Part shown: in pieces, positions 46,176-55,053 of the stretch
Layout of the letters: each line of letters opens with the position of its first letter
How positions within the stretch are numbered: position 1 is the stretch's first letter
Assembly: GCA_963726405.1 (NCBI GenBank)
Contig: CAVSCF010000004.1
Span: 1-64,000 of the forward strand
Source: JAOUJD01 sp963726405
GTDB lineage: Bacteria > Pseudomonadota > Gammaproteobacteria > Burkholderiales > Burkholderiaceae_F
Length of the DNA: 64,000 bases
Direction of reading: 5' to 3'
Translations under genes and position numbers: made by a program
Notes under the pieces: generated by a model
What the model saw: only the letters and a program-made list of their open reading frames with translations
Databases searched by the model: none
Told to the model about the DNA's origin: nothing

Positions 46176-46666
46176 AGCTCTCCGGCATCCAGCGGCGCGC
46201 CGAGCGCCGCGTGCGCAACACCTCGTCGGTCGACCTGAACCTCGTGTCGCTGATCGACATCTTCACGATCCTGATCTTCTTCCTGCTGATCAACACCGGC
46301 GTGGCGGACGTCCTGCCCAACTCGAAGTCGATCAAGCTGCCGGAGTCGACCGCGGAGAAGCTGCCGCGCGACACGGTGGTCGTCCTCGTCAGCCAGAACG
46401 ACATCATCGTCGGCGGGCGCAAGGTCGCCGCGGTCAGCGATGTGATCAATGCCGAAAGCGATCTCATTCCCGGGCTGAAGGCCGAACTCGACCTGCTCGC
46501 GGGCCGCCAGGTGATCCGCTCGGAGAACGAGTCGGCCAAGCGCGCGATCACGATCATGGGCGACAAGGAAATTCCGTACCGGCTGCTGCGCAAGGTGATG
46601 GTGACGTGCGCGCGCGCGGACTTCACCGAGGTCTCGTTCGCGGTGCAGAAGAAGGGCGGGGCCTGA
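46172..46666 (+). CDS. ExbD/TolR-family protein 2 with channel aspartate
   Basis: This 164-residue protein has the typical membrane helix DLNLVSLIDIFTILIFFLL with the channel aspartate D29, and a periplasmic domain (about 55-155). It would form the proton path with the TolQ-like subunit, possibly as a heteromer with protein 1, which lacks the aspartate. This matches the AglQ/AglS pair of Myxococcus in arrangement. The stop overlaps the AgmX-like start (TGATG). Confidence 0.88.
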   Translation: MKLSGIQRRAERRVRNTSSVDLNLVSLIDIFTILIFFLLINTGVADVLPNSKSIKLPESTAEKLPRDTVVVLVSQNDIIVGGRKVAAVSDVINAESDLIPGLKAELDLLAGRQVIRSENESAKRAITIMGDKEIPYRLLRKVMVTCARADFTEVSFAVQKKGGA

Positions 46667-47730
46667 TGGTCGCGACGATCGCCCTGCACACACCGATCCT
46701 CGCGTGGTCGGTGTCCGCCGAGGACGAGGAGCGCTTCAAGCGCATCCTCAAGACAGTGCTGCTGATCAGCCTGCTGGTCGCTCTCGTGTTGCCCTGGCTG
46801 CCGGTCAGGCAGCCGGACCGAACGGCGGTCGAGCCGGTTCCGGCGCACCTTGCGAAGCTGCTGCTCGATCGCGAACCGGCGCCTCCGGTGCCGCTGCCGA
46901 AGGCTGAAACGCAGACCCCGAAGGACGAGAAGGCCACGAAGCCGGTCGATGCGTCGAAGGCCGAGCCCAAGGCGCCGGTGGTCGAGGCGCGCCGGCCGGA
47001 GGCGAACAAGCCGCCGGGTGAAAAGCTGGAGAACGCGCGCGCCAGGGCATCGGGCGTCGGCCTGCTCGCGATGAAGAACGAACTCGCCGAACTGCACGCC
47101 GCGCCGGCCGCGGTGCAGATGAACAAGGACATCAAGCCGGGACCGGGCGTGGGTGCTGGCGTCGGCCCGGGTGTCGGCGCCGGCCAGGGCCCTGGTGTGC
47201 CGACACGCTCGCTGATCACCTCGAACGCCACCGGCGGCAGCGGCGGCATCAACACGGCCGCTTACAGCCGCGATACCGGCGGCGGCGGACTCGCGGGTCG
47301 CTCGACGACGCTGGTCGAAGGCGTGGCCGGCGGGCGTGGCGGCGGCGGACCCGGAGGGGTCGCGCACGGTGGCGGGGGCGGCGGGGCCGGAAAGGGCGCC
47401 GGCCCCGGCGGCACGCTCCAGAAGGGCACGAGCGGCAAGGCGTCGCGTTCGATCGAGGAAATCAAGCTGGTGTTCGAACGGAACAAGGGGGCGATCTACG
47501 CGATCTACAACCGCGCCCTGCGCGAGGAGCCCGCGCTGCAAGGCAAGGTCGTGCTCGAACTGAAGATCGCGCCGGCGGGACAGGTGACCGACCTGCGGAT
47601 CGTGTCGAGCGAACTGAAATCGTCGGACCTGGAGCGCAAGCTGCTGGCGCGGATCAAGCAGTTCGACTTCGGCGCCAAGGACGTGGACGCGATGACGGTC
47701 ACGTGGCCGGTGGATTTCCTGCCGTCGTAG
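46666..47730 (+). CDS. AgmX/PglI C-terminal domain protein (GltG-like energy transducer)
   Basis: This 354-residue protein has one membrane helix (about 27-46, TVLLISLLVALVLPWLPV), a proline/lysine-rich spacer (about 65-130), a glycine-rich stretch (about 150-260) and a C-terminal TonB-like domain. That domain (about 262-354) carries RSIEEIKLVFERNKGAIYAIYNRALRE and KVVLELKIAPAGQVTDLRIVSS. The helix-spacer-domain plan is that of TonB/TolA proteins, which carry energy from the channel to outer-membrane partners. In Myxococcus the corresponding protein is GltG/AgmX. The FHA domain of the myxobacterial protein is absent here. Confidence 0.88.
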   Translation: MVATIALHTPILAWSVSAEDEERFKRILKTVLLISLLVALVLPWLPVRQPDRTAVEPVPAHLAKLLLDREPAPPVPLPKAETQTPKDEKATKPVDASKAEPKAPVVEARRPEANKPPGEKLENARARASGVGLLAMKNELAELHAAPAAVQMNKDIKPGPGVGAGVGPGVGAGQGPGVPTRSLITSNATGGSGGINTAAYSRDTGGGGLAGRSTTLVEGVAGGRGGGGPGGVAHGGGGGGAGKGAGPGGTLQKGTSGKASRSIEEIKLVFERNKGAIYAIYNRALREEPALQGKVVLELKIAPAGQVTDLRIVSSELKSSDLERKLLARIKQFDFGAKDVDAMTVTWPVDFLPS

Positions 47731-47754
47731 CGGCGGCAGACCGGCGGCGCATTT

Positions 47755-47788
47755 CAGGGTTCGGCACGCGCCGAGCGCCAGAGCCCTG
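47755..47788. terminator. Possible hairpin downstream of the supercluster
   Basis: An inner stem TCGGC-ACGC-GCCGA (47761-47774) sits inside outer arms CAGGG/CCCTG. It lies 25 bases past the last gene of the plus-strand run and before the convergent CitE-like gene. No T-tract follows, so the call is weak. Confidence 0.35.
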
Positions 47789-47877
47789 CGCGAGAGCGCC
47801 CTTCACGGCTTCGCTCCGCAAGCGCCTCCGACGTCTCTGAGTTCATCAGATCGCAGCGACCGGTTCCGCCGGTGCGT

Positions 47878-48681
47878 CTACTTCGCGGCCCTCCGCCTCG
47901 ATTGCAGGATCGCGCGGGCGCGTTCGATGACCGGGCGGTCGATCATCTTGCCGTCGAGGCGCACCGCGTTGCCGTTCGCCTGCTCCGCCGCCTGCAGAAC
48001 CCGCGTGGCCCACTCGATATCGGCGGCCGGCGGCAGGAATCCGCTGTTGACCGCTTCGACCTGGCGTGGATGGATGCACAGCTTGCCGCCGAAGCCGAGT
48101 CGTCGGGCATAGGCGATGTCATCCGCCAGTTGCGCCGGATCGTCGAGCGCGACCGTCACGCCGTCCACCGGCGGTGGCAAGCCTGCCAGCCGCGACACCA
48201 GCACGAGCGTGGAGCGTGCGAACAGCAGTTCCTCGCGCTCGCCGGCAATGCCGAGATCGAGCTGGAAGTCGATCGAGCCGAAGGCGAAGCGCGCGACGCC
48301 GGCGGCGGCGATCGCCTCGACGTTGCGCAGTCCCAGTGCGCTCTCGATCAGCGCGATCACCGGCAGGCCGTGGGCCGCATCGTGGATCTCGGAGATTGAC
48401 GCCGAGTGCTCGGCCTTGGGCAACACGACGCCGCGCACGCCGGGGAGCGCGAGCAGGGCGAGGTCGTCCTGGAACCAGTCCGTGTCGGCGCCGTTCATGC
48501 GGAGGTAGACCGACTTCGAGGCATGAAGCCAGGCGCGAATGGCCTCGCGTGCGGCAGCTTTGTCCGCGGCGGCCACGGCGTCCTCGAGGTCGATCAGGGT
48601 GACGTCCGCCCCGGCGGCGCACGCCTTGTCGAAACGCTCCGGCCGGTTGCCGGGCACGAACAGGAGGGAACGATCGGTCAT
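47878..48681 (-). CDS. HpcH/HpaI-CitE family CoA-ester lyase
   Basis: This 267-residue protein has the CitE-type TIM barrel: N-terminal RSLLFVPGNRPERFDKA, VTLIDLEDAV, the catalytic arginine/glutamate regions VYLRMNGADTDWFQDDL and PVIALIESALGL, and GKLCIHPRQVEAVN. Such enzymes split citryl-, malyl- or citramalyl-CoA. The MFS gene lies 14 bases upstream on the same strand, so the pair may import and cleave a related acid. GGAG precedes the ATG. The exact CoA ester is not evident. Confidence 0.88.
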   Translation of the reverse strand: MTDRSLLFVPGNRPERFDKACAAGADVTLIDLEDAVAAADKAAAREAIRAWLHASKSVYLRMNGADTDWFQDDLALLALPGVRGVVLPKAEHSASISEIHDAAHGLPVIALIESALGLRNVEAIAAAGVARFAFGSIDFQLDLGIAGEREELLFARSTLVLVSRLAGLPPPVDGVTVALDDPAQLADDIAYARRLGFGGKLCIHPRQVEAVNSGFLPPAADIEWATRVLQAAEQANGNAVRLDGKMIDRPVIERARAILQSRRRAAK

Positions 48682-48695
48682 CGGAAACTCCAGCG

Positions 48696-49895
48696 TCAGG
48701 ATGGGGTGCGGTCGGTGCGCGGCGGCGAGCCCAGCAGCAGCCACAGGCCGCACAGCAGCGGTGGGGTCGCGACCACGGCGAACGCGGTGGCGTAGCTGCC
48801 GCCGCCTTCGACGATGGCCGCGAACAGCGGCGGCGTGATCAACACGCCGAAGAAGGTGAAGAAGAGGGCGCCGCCGGTGGCTTCAACCGTCTTGCCCTTC
48901 GGCGCTTCGCGCGCCACTTCCGCGAGGTAGACGCCGTTCCACCCGATCGCCGTGCCGCCGAAGGCCGCGCACAGCACGATCATGACCGCGCGCGACCACT
49001 CGGGAGACGACAGTGCCATCGTTCCGGCCGCCACGGCCATGGCGCAGCCGACGATGCCGAGGACCGCCGCCGGACGTCCGCTGCGGTCAGCCAGCGCACC
49101 CCAGGCGATGCGGCCGACGATGCCGGCGGTTGTCGCCACCGACAGCATCAGGCCGGCCTGGACCAGCGTGTAACCGAGCTGGTCGGTGAGGTAGATGACG
49201 AGATAGGTCGTCAGGCACAGCTGCAGGGCCGAGAAGAAGAAGGAGCACAGGGCGAGGCGTCGCACGGCCGCATCGCTGGCCACCAGCGCCAGCGCGCGGA
49301 ACGGTCCGCGCGCGCTGATCGGGCGCGCCGGATCGCGGTCGGCGTCGTTCTCGGCGCGGATGGACTGCGCGATCACCGCGGTCAGCACGCAAAGCGCCGC
49401 CACTGAATACGCGCCCGCGCGCCATCCGCCGAGCACCACGAGCGGCGGCACCACGATCCCCGCGAGGGCGCCGCCCAGCGGCACGCCGGTCTGCTTCACG
49501 GAGAACACGAACGACATCATGTGCGCGGGCGTCGTCTTCGCGAGGATGTGGGAGCTGGCCGGAGTGATCGGGCCATAGCCGATGCCGAGCACCAGCGCGC
49601 TGGCGATCAGCGCCGGCGTGCTGCCGAAGGTCAGCAGCACGAGCCCGATGGCGCACAGGACCAGGCAGTACTGGCTGAATCGGATCGCGCCGATGCGGCG
49701 GATCAGGTCGGCGCTGGCCGCGCTGGAGATCATGCTGCCAAGGTAGACCAGCGACACGAACAGGCCGACCAGCCCGGCCGACACGTGCAGTTCGCTCGCC
49801 GCCGCCGGTGCGAGGACCGGAACCGTGATCGTCGCCATGGCGACCAGCGCCTGGATCGCCAGCGTGGCGGCGAGAGGCAGGAGGGTCGAGCGCAT
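48696..49895 (-). CDS. MFS transporter
   Basis: This 399-residue protein has about 12 hydrophobic helices and MFS patterns such as SSAASADLIRRIGAIRFSQ (loop 2-3), LVLGIGYGPITPAS and GALADRSGRPAAVLG (loop 8-9). The start is taken at 49895, where the first helix begins; no good ribosome site precedes it, and a longer frame reaches 49988. It is the first gene of a two-gene unit with the CitE-like lyase, so its substrate may be a C4-C6 acid, but this is inference. Confidence 0.82.
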   Translation of the reverse strand: MRSTLLPLAATLAIQALVAMATITVPVLAPAAASELHVSAGLVGLFVSLVYLGSMISSAASADLIRRIGAIRFSQYCLVLCAIGLVLLTFGSTPALIASALVLGIGYGPITPASSHILAKTTPAHMMSFVFSVKQTGVPLGGALAGIVVPPLVVLGGWRAGAYSVAALCVLTAVIAQSIRAENDADRDPARPISARGPFRALALVASDAAVRRLALCSFFFSALQLCLTTYLVIYLTDQLGYTLVQAGLMLSVATTAGIVGRIAWGALADRSGRPAAVLGIVGCAMAVAAGTMALSSPEWSRAVMIVLCAAFGGTAIGWNGVYLAEVAREAPKGKTVEATGGALFFTFFGVLITPPLFAAIVEGGGSYATAFAVVATPPLLCGLWLLLGSPPRTDRTPS

Positions 49896-50020
49896 GGAGG
49901 GAGGGTAGCGAACGGCGTGCGCGGGCGCGGGACGATGCCACGCTCGGACAAGTGTCCGATAGTGCGGGGGCGGCGGGCGGCGTGTCAAATGACGCGCCAG
50001 CCGCCGCGTACACGGAGTGC

Positions 50021-50040
50021 TGGCCGAAAAGCGGACGCGG
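50021..50040. repeat. GGCCGAAAAGCG-type intergenic repeat
   Basis: TGGCCGAAAAGCGGACGCGG lies in the gap between the MFS gene and ahpF and is one of five related intergenic motifs in the window. Confidence 0.45.
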
Positions 50041-50072
50041 CGTTCGCGCCGGCGCGGTCCGCGGGCGCGCGA

Positions 50073-51680
50073 TCAGGCGGCGCGCAGCAGAGCGGGTTCC
50101 GCTTTCCGCGGAGTCTCTTCCGCGACGCCGTGACGGATCAGGTGATCGAACGCCGACAGCGCCGCCTTCGCCCCGTCACCGGCGGCGATGATGATCTGCT
50201 TGAAGGGCGTCGTCGTCGCATCGCCCGCGGCGAACACGCCGGGCACGCTGGTCGCGCCCTTCGCGTCGACCACGATCTCGCCGACCTTCGACAACTCGAC
50301 CGTGCCACGCAGCCACTCGGTGTTGGGCACCAGGCCGATCTGCACGAAGACGCCCGCGAGGTCGATCGCGTGCTCCGCCGAGGTGGCCCGGTCGCGGTAA
50401 CGCAGTCCGGTGACCTTCTGGCCGTCGCCCGTGATCTCGGTCGTCTGCGCGTTGGTGTGGATCGTCACGTTGGACAGGCTCTTCAGCTTCGTGACCAGCA
50501 CGGCGTCGGCTTTCAACTGCTCCGCGAACTCGATCAGCGTCACATGCTCGACGACGCCGGCGAGGTCGATCGCCGCTTCGACGCCCGAGTTGCCGCCGCC
50601 GATCACCGCGACCTTGCGGCCCTTGAACAGCGGTCCGTCGCAGTGCGGGCAGTACGCCACGCCCTTGTTGCGATACTCCTGCTCGCCCGGCACGTTGACG
50701 TTGCGCCAGCGCGCGCCCGTCGACAGGATGACGGTGCGTGCCTTCAGTTCGGCGCCGTTGGCAAGTCTCACCATCGCGGCGCCGCCACTCGACGCCGCGG
50801 GTGTCAGCGACTCGACGCGCTGGCCGCCGATGATGTCGACGTCGTAGCGGCGCGCGTGCGCCTCCAGGGCGGCGGCGAATTTCGGTCCCTCGGTTTCGAG
50901 GACCGAGATGAAGTTCTCGATGCCGAGCGTGTCGAGCGTCTGGCCGCCGAGCCGCTCGGCGACGAGACCGGTGCGGATGCCCTTGCGTGCTGCGTAGACC
51001 GCGGCGGCAGCGCCCGCCGGTCCGCCACCGACGATCAGCACGTCGAACACATCTTTCTGCGCGAGCCTGGCCGCGTCGCGGGCGGCTGCTTTGGTGTCGA
51101 TCCTGGCGAGGATCTCGCCGATCTCCATGCGGCCCGAGCCGAAGGGTTGCCCGTTCAGGTAGATCGCGGGCACGGCCATGATCTGCCGCGATTCGACCTC
51201 GTCCTGGAAGAGGGCGCCGTCGATCGCCACGTGGCGGATGCGCGGGTTCAGCACCGCCATGAGGTTCAACGCCTGAACGACGTCCGGGCAGTTGTGGCAG
51301 GTCAGCGACATGTAGGTCTCGAAGGCGTAGTCGCCGTCGAGACTGCGGATCTGCTCGATCGTCTCCGGCTCGACCTTGGGTGGATGGCCGCCCGCCTGCA
51401 GCAGCGCGAGCACCAGCGACGTGAACTCGTGGCCCATCGGGATCGCGGCGAAGCGGACGCCCATGTCGTGGCCGGCGCGCGTGATGGAGAACGACGGCCG
51501 CCGCGCGTCGCTGCCATCGTGACGCACGGTGATCAGCGGGCTCAGCGCCGCGATCTCGTCGAGCAGCGCGCGCATCTCGGCGGACGCCGGGCGCGCGTCG
51601 AGGGAAGCGACGATGGTCACCGGTTGCGTCAGGCGCTGCAGGTAGCCGGCAAGCTGCGTTGTCAGGGTGTCGTCCAGCAT
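50073..51680 (-). CDS. ahpF: Alkyl hydroperoxide reductase subunit F
   Basis: This 535-residue flavoprotein has two N-terminal thioredoxin folds with C128-H-N-C131, a linker, and a thioredoxin-reductase half. That half carries FAD motif VGGGPAGAAAA and redox pair C344-P-H-C347, followed by the NADH motif VIGGGNSGVEAA. Electrons pass from NADH through FAD, the 344/347 pair and the 128/131 pair to AhpC. The cysteine positions match those of E. coli AhpF within one residue. The ahpC gene lies just upstream on the same strand, 88 bases away. Confidence 0.96.
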   Translation of the reverse strand: MLDDTLTTQLAGYLQRLTQPVTIVASLDARPASAEMRALLDEIAALSPLITVRHDGSDARRPSFSITRAGHDMGVRFAAIPMGHEFTSLVLALLQAGGHPPKVEPETIEQIRSLDGDYAFETYMSLTCHNCPDVVQALNLMAVLNPRIRHVAIDGALFQDEVESRQIMAVPAIYLNGQPFGSGRMEIGEILARIDTKAAARDAARLAQKDVFDVLIVGGGPAGAAAAVYAARKGIRTGLVAERLGGQTLDTLGIENFISVLETEGPKFAAALEAHARRYDVDIIGGQRVESLTPAASSGGAAMVRLANGAELKARTVILSTGARWRNVNVPGEQEYRNKGVAYCPHCDGPLFKGRKVAVIGGGNSGVEAAIDLAGVVEHVTLIEFAEQLKADAVLVTKLKSLSNVTIHTNAQTTEITGDGQKVTGLRYRDRATSAEHAIDLAGVFVQIGLVPNTEWLRGTVELSKVGEIVVDAKGATSVPGVFAAGDATTTPFKQIIIAAGDGAKAALSAFDHLIRHGVAEETPRKAEPALLRAA

Positions 51681-51768
51681 AGGGGTCTCGGGCTTCACGG
51701 AAGAGGCGGCCGCCGGCAGGCAGCGCACGGGGCGCGTGAGCCGGCGGCGGGTTCCAGGCGGTGTGGCG

Positions 51769-52332
51769 TCAGATCTTGCCGACGAGGTCGAGCGAGGGCG
51801 CAATGGTCTTCGCGCCTTCCTGCCACTTGGCCGGGCATACCTGGCCGGGGTTCTTCGCCACGTACTGCGCGGCCTTCAGCTTGCGCAGCGTCTCCTTGAC
51901 GTCGCGGGCGATGGCGTTGTCGTGCACCTCGGCGGTCTTCACCACGCCGTCCGGGTTGATCACGAAGGTGCCACGCAGCGCGAGGCCTTCCTCCTCGATA
52001 TGCACGCCGAAGGCACGGGTCAGCGTGTGCGTCGGGTCGCCCACCAGCGGGAACTTCGCCTTGCCGACCGCCGGGGACGTCTCGTGCCACACCTTGTGCG
52101 CGAAGTGGGTGTCGGTCGTGACGATGTACACCTCGGCGCCGATCTTCTGGAACTCGGCGTAGTTCTCCGCCGCGTCCTCGACCTCGGTCGGGCAGTTGAA
52201 CGTGAAGGCCGCGGGCATGAAGATGAACGCGGACCACTTGCCCTTGATCGATGCGTCGGTCACTTCCACGAACTTGCCGTTGTGAAAGGCCTGGGCTTTG
52301 AAGGGCTGGACTGGGGTATTGATGATGGACAT
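51769..52332 (-). CDS. ahpC: Alkyl hydroperoxide reductase subunit C (2-Cys peroxiredoxin)
   Basis: This 187-residue peroxiredoxin has the peroxidatic cysteine C47 in TFNCPTE and the resolving cysteine C166 in VCPAKW. It reduces hydrogen peroxide and organic peroxides in the cytoplasm, and AhpF regenerates it. The segment before the active site reads MPAAFTF rather than the usual YPADFTF, a small change next to the catalytic loop. It is the first gene of the ahpCF unit; an AT-rich stretch with a CTATCG...CGATAG inverted repeat lies 67-112 bases upstream. Confidence 0.96.
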   Translation of the reverse strand: MSIINTPVQPFKAQAFHNGKFVEVTDASIKGKWSAFIFMPAAFTFNCPTEVEDAAENYAEFQKIGAEVYIVTTDTHFAHKVWHETSPAVGKAKFPLVGDPTHTLTRAFGVHIEEEGLALRGTFVINPDGVVKTAEVHDNAIARDVKETLRKLKAAQYVAKNPGQVCPAKWQEGAKTIAPSLDLVGKI

Positions 52333-52736
52333 GGCTCGTTTCTCGATGGCTGGTTGCGTTTGACTGTGGATCCGTTTCGGACAGGGCGCATTGTCAGGCT
52401 ATCGGAAAGGCGAGGCCAATTTAATTTAACTAATCACACGATAGGGCGGGACTGGCGGACAACCTGGGTGGACCGGTGTTGGAACGTTGATCTGAAAGCC
52501 CAGAAACTCGCGGGAGCCGTGGTGGGGCGGCGGCCTGGTCAGCCGTGTCGGGAGACAAATATGTTCGGAGCCCTCGAGCGAACTGATAGCCTTCAGCGGC
52601 AACGCGTTGACGATTCCGGACCGAGTGCGGACGGACTGGAATCGGTCGCTCCGGCGGTTGGCAAGATGCGCGCAGGCCATGCGAAGATGAGCGAGCGTGA
52701 CGTCAAGGAAGCACTCGATAGCCGCATGCAGATTTC
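52333..52736. other. Intergenic region upstream of ahpC and the hydroxylase gene
   Basis: About 400 bases separate the divergent ahpC and TPR-hydroxylase genes. The part near ahpC is AT-rich (about 52418-52436) and holds an inverted repeat; the rest has no recognised gene or motif. Confidence 0.5.
52399..52444 (-). promoter_or_regulatory. Candidate ahpC promoter/regulator region
   Basis: CTATCG at 52399-52404 and CGATAG at 52439-52444 form an inverted repeat around a rare AT-rich stretch, 67-112 bases upstream of the ahpC ATG. The halves resemble parts of OxyR sites (ATAG/CTAT), but the spacing is longer than the usual arrangement. OxyR control is a guess. Confidence 0.3.
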
Positions 52737-52793
52737 ATGCCGCAACACGAGCTTCGACGAGCGAGCACACGCGCAACTGAGCAATCGGACGGA

Positions 52794-54092
52794 ATGGACT
52801 CGACCTACCGGCAGGCAGCTTGGACGAGCGATCCACGATGGGCGCGCGCCAAGGAACATGCAAGGCGCGGCGAGGTGCTGCATGCAGAGATGCTGCTGCG
52901 CAGCCTGCTCGCCGAGCACCGCGACTGCACGCCGGCACGGTTGGCGGTCGCCGACTACATGGTCGAGCGCGGGGACCTCGATGGCGCCCTGCAATGGCTG
53001 CTCACCCCGCAGGCCGATGACTTCGACGGAAAACTGGGCTTCGCGGTCGCACGGCTGCAGTTTGCCCGTGGAGACCCGGCGGCAGCGCGTGCGGCGCTCG
53101 AAGCCGTGCTGATTCGCCAGCAACGCTTCCTGGAAGCATGGTGGATGCTCGGCGAGGTTTGCGACGTGCTGGGCGATACGCACGCGGCATTGCGGGCTCG
53201 CAACCGCCTCTTTGTCGAAGCGAACTCCCAGGGTCGCTGGATCAGCCCGGAGACCACCGAGCCGCAGTGGCAGCCCGCTGTGCGCCGCGCCATCGAAGCC
53301 TACCGGCGCGACAAGCGCGAGCGGCTGTTCGCGGCGTTCGCCGAAGTTCGCGAACGCCACGGCGCTGACTCGCTCCGCCGCTTCGAACGCGCGCTGACCG
53401 GCTATCTCCGTGAATGGGACGCGCGCCCGCCCGACGCGCGCCAGCGTCCCAAGTTCTTCTGGTTCCCCGATCTGCCGCCGGGGCCTTATCACGACCCGAT
53501 GCTGCAACCATGGGCGGCGACACTGCGTGACGCGTGGCAGGATATCCGCGACGAAGCCACAGAACTGCTGCGGGAGGATCGCGACTTCGTCAGCTTCCTC
53601 GGCCTCAAGCCGGGCCAGAGGGCACCGGGGTCCATCGGCGGCGCGGCAGCGAACCCAGCCTGGGACGCGTTCTTCTTCTACAACCATGGGGTCCGCTACG
53701 ACGACAACCACACGCGCTGCCCGCGCACCAGCGCGCTGCTCGAGTCGATCGAGCTGTGCCGGATACCACGCGAGGCGCCGGAAATCTGCTTCTCGCTGAT
53801 CCGTCCGCAGTCATCGATCCTGCCTCACTACGGCGTGACGAACATCCGGCTCGTGTTCCACCTGCCACTCCTTGTTCCGCCCGACTGCGCGCTGAACGTG
53901 GGCGGGATCGAGCACCGCTGGCGCGAGGGCGAACCGATCCTCTTCGACGACACCTATGAACACGAGGCCTGGAACCGTTCGGACCAACCGCGTTTGATCT
54001 TGTTGATGGACTGCTGGAACCCGCACCTCACCGAGAGCGAGAAGGAAGCAGCGCGCCATGTCGTTGAGGCCATCGACGCGATCGAGCACTGA
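52794..54092 (+). CDS. Aspartyl/asparaginyl beta-hydroxylase with TPR N-terminus
   Basis: This protein of about 432 residues has TPR-like helices in the N-terminal part (about 15-135) and a C-terminal Fe(II)/2-oxoglutarate hydroxylase domain. The first metal histidine is in PHYGVTNIRLVFHL and the second in FDDTYEHEAWN, followed by the basic RLILLMDCWNP strand that contacts 2-oxoglutarate. This is the AspH-type layout, acting on a protein or lipid substrate. The ATG at 52794 has a weak CGGACGGA upstream. An in-frame ATG at 52737 would add 19 residues. Confidence 0.85.
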   Translation: MDSTYRQAAWTSDPRWARAKEHARRGEVLHAEMLLRSLLAEHRDCTPARLAVADYMVERGDLDGALQWLLTPQADDFDGKLGFAVARLQFARGDPAAARAALEAVLIRQQRFLEAWWMLGEVCDVLGDTHAALRARNRLFVEANSQGRWISPETTEPQWQPAVRRAIEAYRRDKRERLFAAFAEVRERHGADSLRRFERALTGYLREWDARPPDARQRPKFFWFPDLPPGPYHDPMLQPWAATLRDAWQDIRDEATELLREDRDFVSFLGLKPGQRAPGSIGGAAANPAWDAFFFYNHGVRYDDNHTRCPRTSALLESIELCRIPREAPEICFSLIRPQSSILPHYGVTNIRLVFHLPLLVPPDCALNVGGIEHRWREGEPILFDDTYEHEAWNRSDQPRLILLMDCWNPHLTESEKEAARHVVEAIDAIEH

Positions 54093-54185
54093 AGCCCAAG
54101 CCTGGGGAAGGTCTGAACAACCTTAAGCCGGAACCGATGCCACGCCGTGCCAGCTCCCGGTATCGCGGTGTTCAACGCTTCTGGC

Positions 54186-54878
54186 TCAGCCCACCGGAAT
54201 CCCCGCACCGTGAATCGCACTCGCCTCGTCGCTGGCGAGAAAGCCGATGACCGAGGCCAACGCACCGGGAGATACCCAGCGGCTGAAGTCGGCTTCGGGC
54301 ATCGCCGTACGGTTGGCCGGTGTATCAATGACGGTCGGCAGCACCGCGTTGACGTTGATGGCCTCCCCGCGCAACTCGGCCGACATCGACTCGGTAAGCC
54401 GCATCAGCGCGCTCTTGGCCGCGCTATAGGCGCCCATCCCTGCAACGCCCTTTCCCGCTGAAGCAGCGCCCACGTTGACAATGAACCCGCGCCGCTGCCG
54501 ACGCATCACCGGCACGACGGCGGCGGCGCTGTGCAACATCGTTTTGACATTGACATCCAGCATCCGCTGCAAGGCGTCGGCGGTCTCATGAACCGGCTGG
54601 CCCGCCGTGAAGCCGCCGGCGAGGTGAATCGCGGCGTCGATGCCGCCGAAGCGCGCGACCGCCTGCTCGACGGCGGCGGCCACCGCCCGTGCGTCCAGAA
54701 GGTCGACTGCCAGCGGCAATGCCCGCGCACCCCTAACTTGCCTGGCGCGGGCTGCGAGCGCGTCCCCGCCGCGCGCGAGCAAGGCCATGTTCGCACCGCG
54801 CCTGGCAAAGTGTTCAATGACCGCTTCGGCCAGTTGGCCGGTGGCGCCGGTGATCAGGACACAGCTTTCGGATCGCAT
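54186..54878 (-). CDS. Short-chain dehydrogenase/reductase
   Basis: This 230-residue SDR has the NAD(P)-binding motif TGATGQLAEA at 10-19, AIHLAGG (the NNAG-like motif), the catalytic serine in NVGAASAG and YSAAK with the catalytic tyrosine and lysine (about 155-159). The end GSAIHG-type pattern appears as EASAIHGAGIPV. Its substrate is unknown. The LysR gene lies upstream on the same strand, separated by 175 bases, so a shared regulon is possible but not shown. Confidence 0.88.
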   Translation of the reverse strand: MRSESCVLITGATGQLAEAVIEHFARRGANMALLARGGDALAARARQVRGARALPLAVDLLDARAVAAAVEQAVARFGGIDAAIHLAGGFTAGQPVHETADALQRMLDVNVKTMLHSAAAVVPVMRRQRRGFIVNVGAASAGKGVAGMGAYSAAKSALMRLTESMSAELRGEAINVNAVLPTVIDTPANRTAMPEADFSRWVSPGALASVIGFLASDEASAIHGAGIPVG

Positions 54879-55053
54879 CGTTGGCCTCGGTATGGGCGCT
54901 GGGCATGGTAACGCCCGTCGCCCCGTGTGCGCGGCCAGGCGGGGTGCTTGGCCCGCTGGTCCTGACCGGCACGCCGCTGTCGGCGACCGCGCATGCCCTT
55001 GACTGACGACAGGCCTACGACGTGAGCAAGCGCGGCTGCCGCCAGCGGTTTGT

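Noticed and set aside
35123..47730. Reading the Agl-Glt-like cluster as a gliding motility system
   Set aside because: Related clusters occur in non-gliding bacteria, and the motility-specific regulators and surface adhesin genes are not present in the window.
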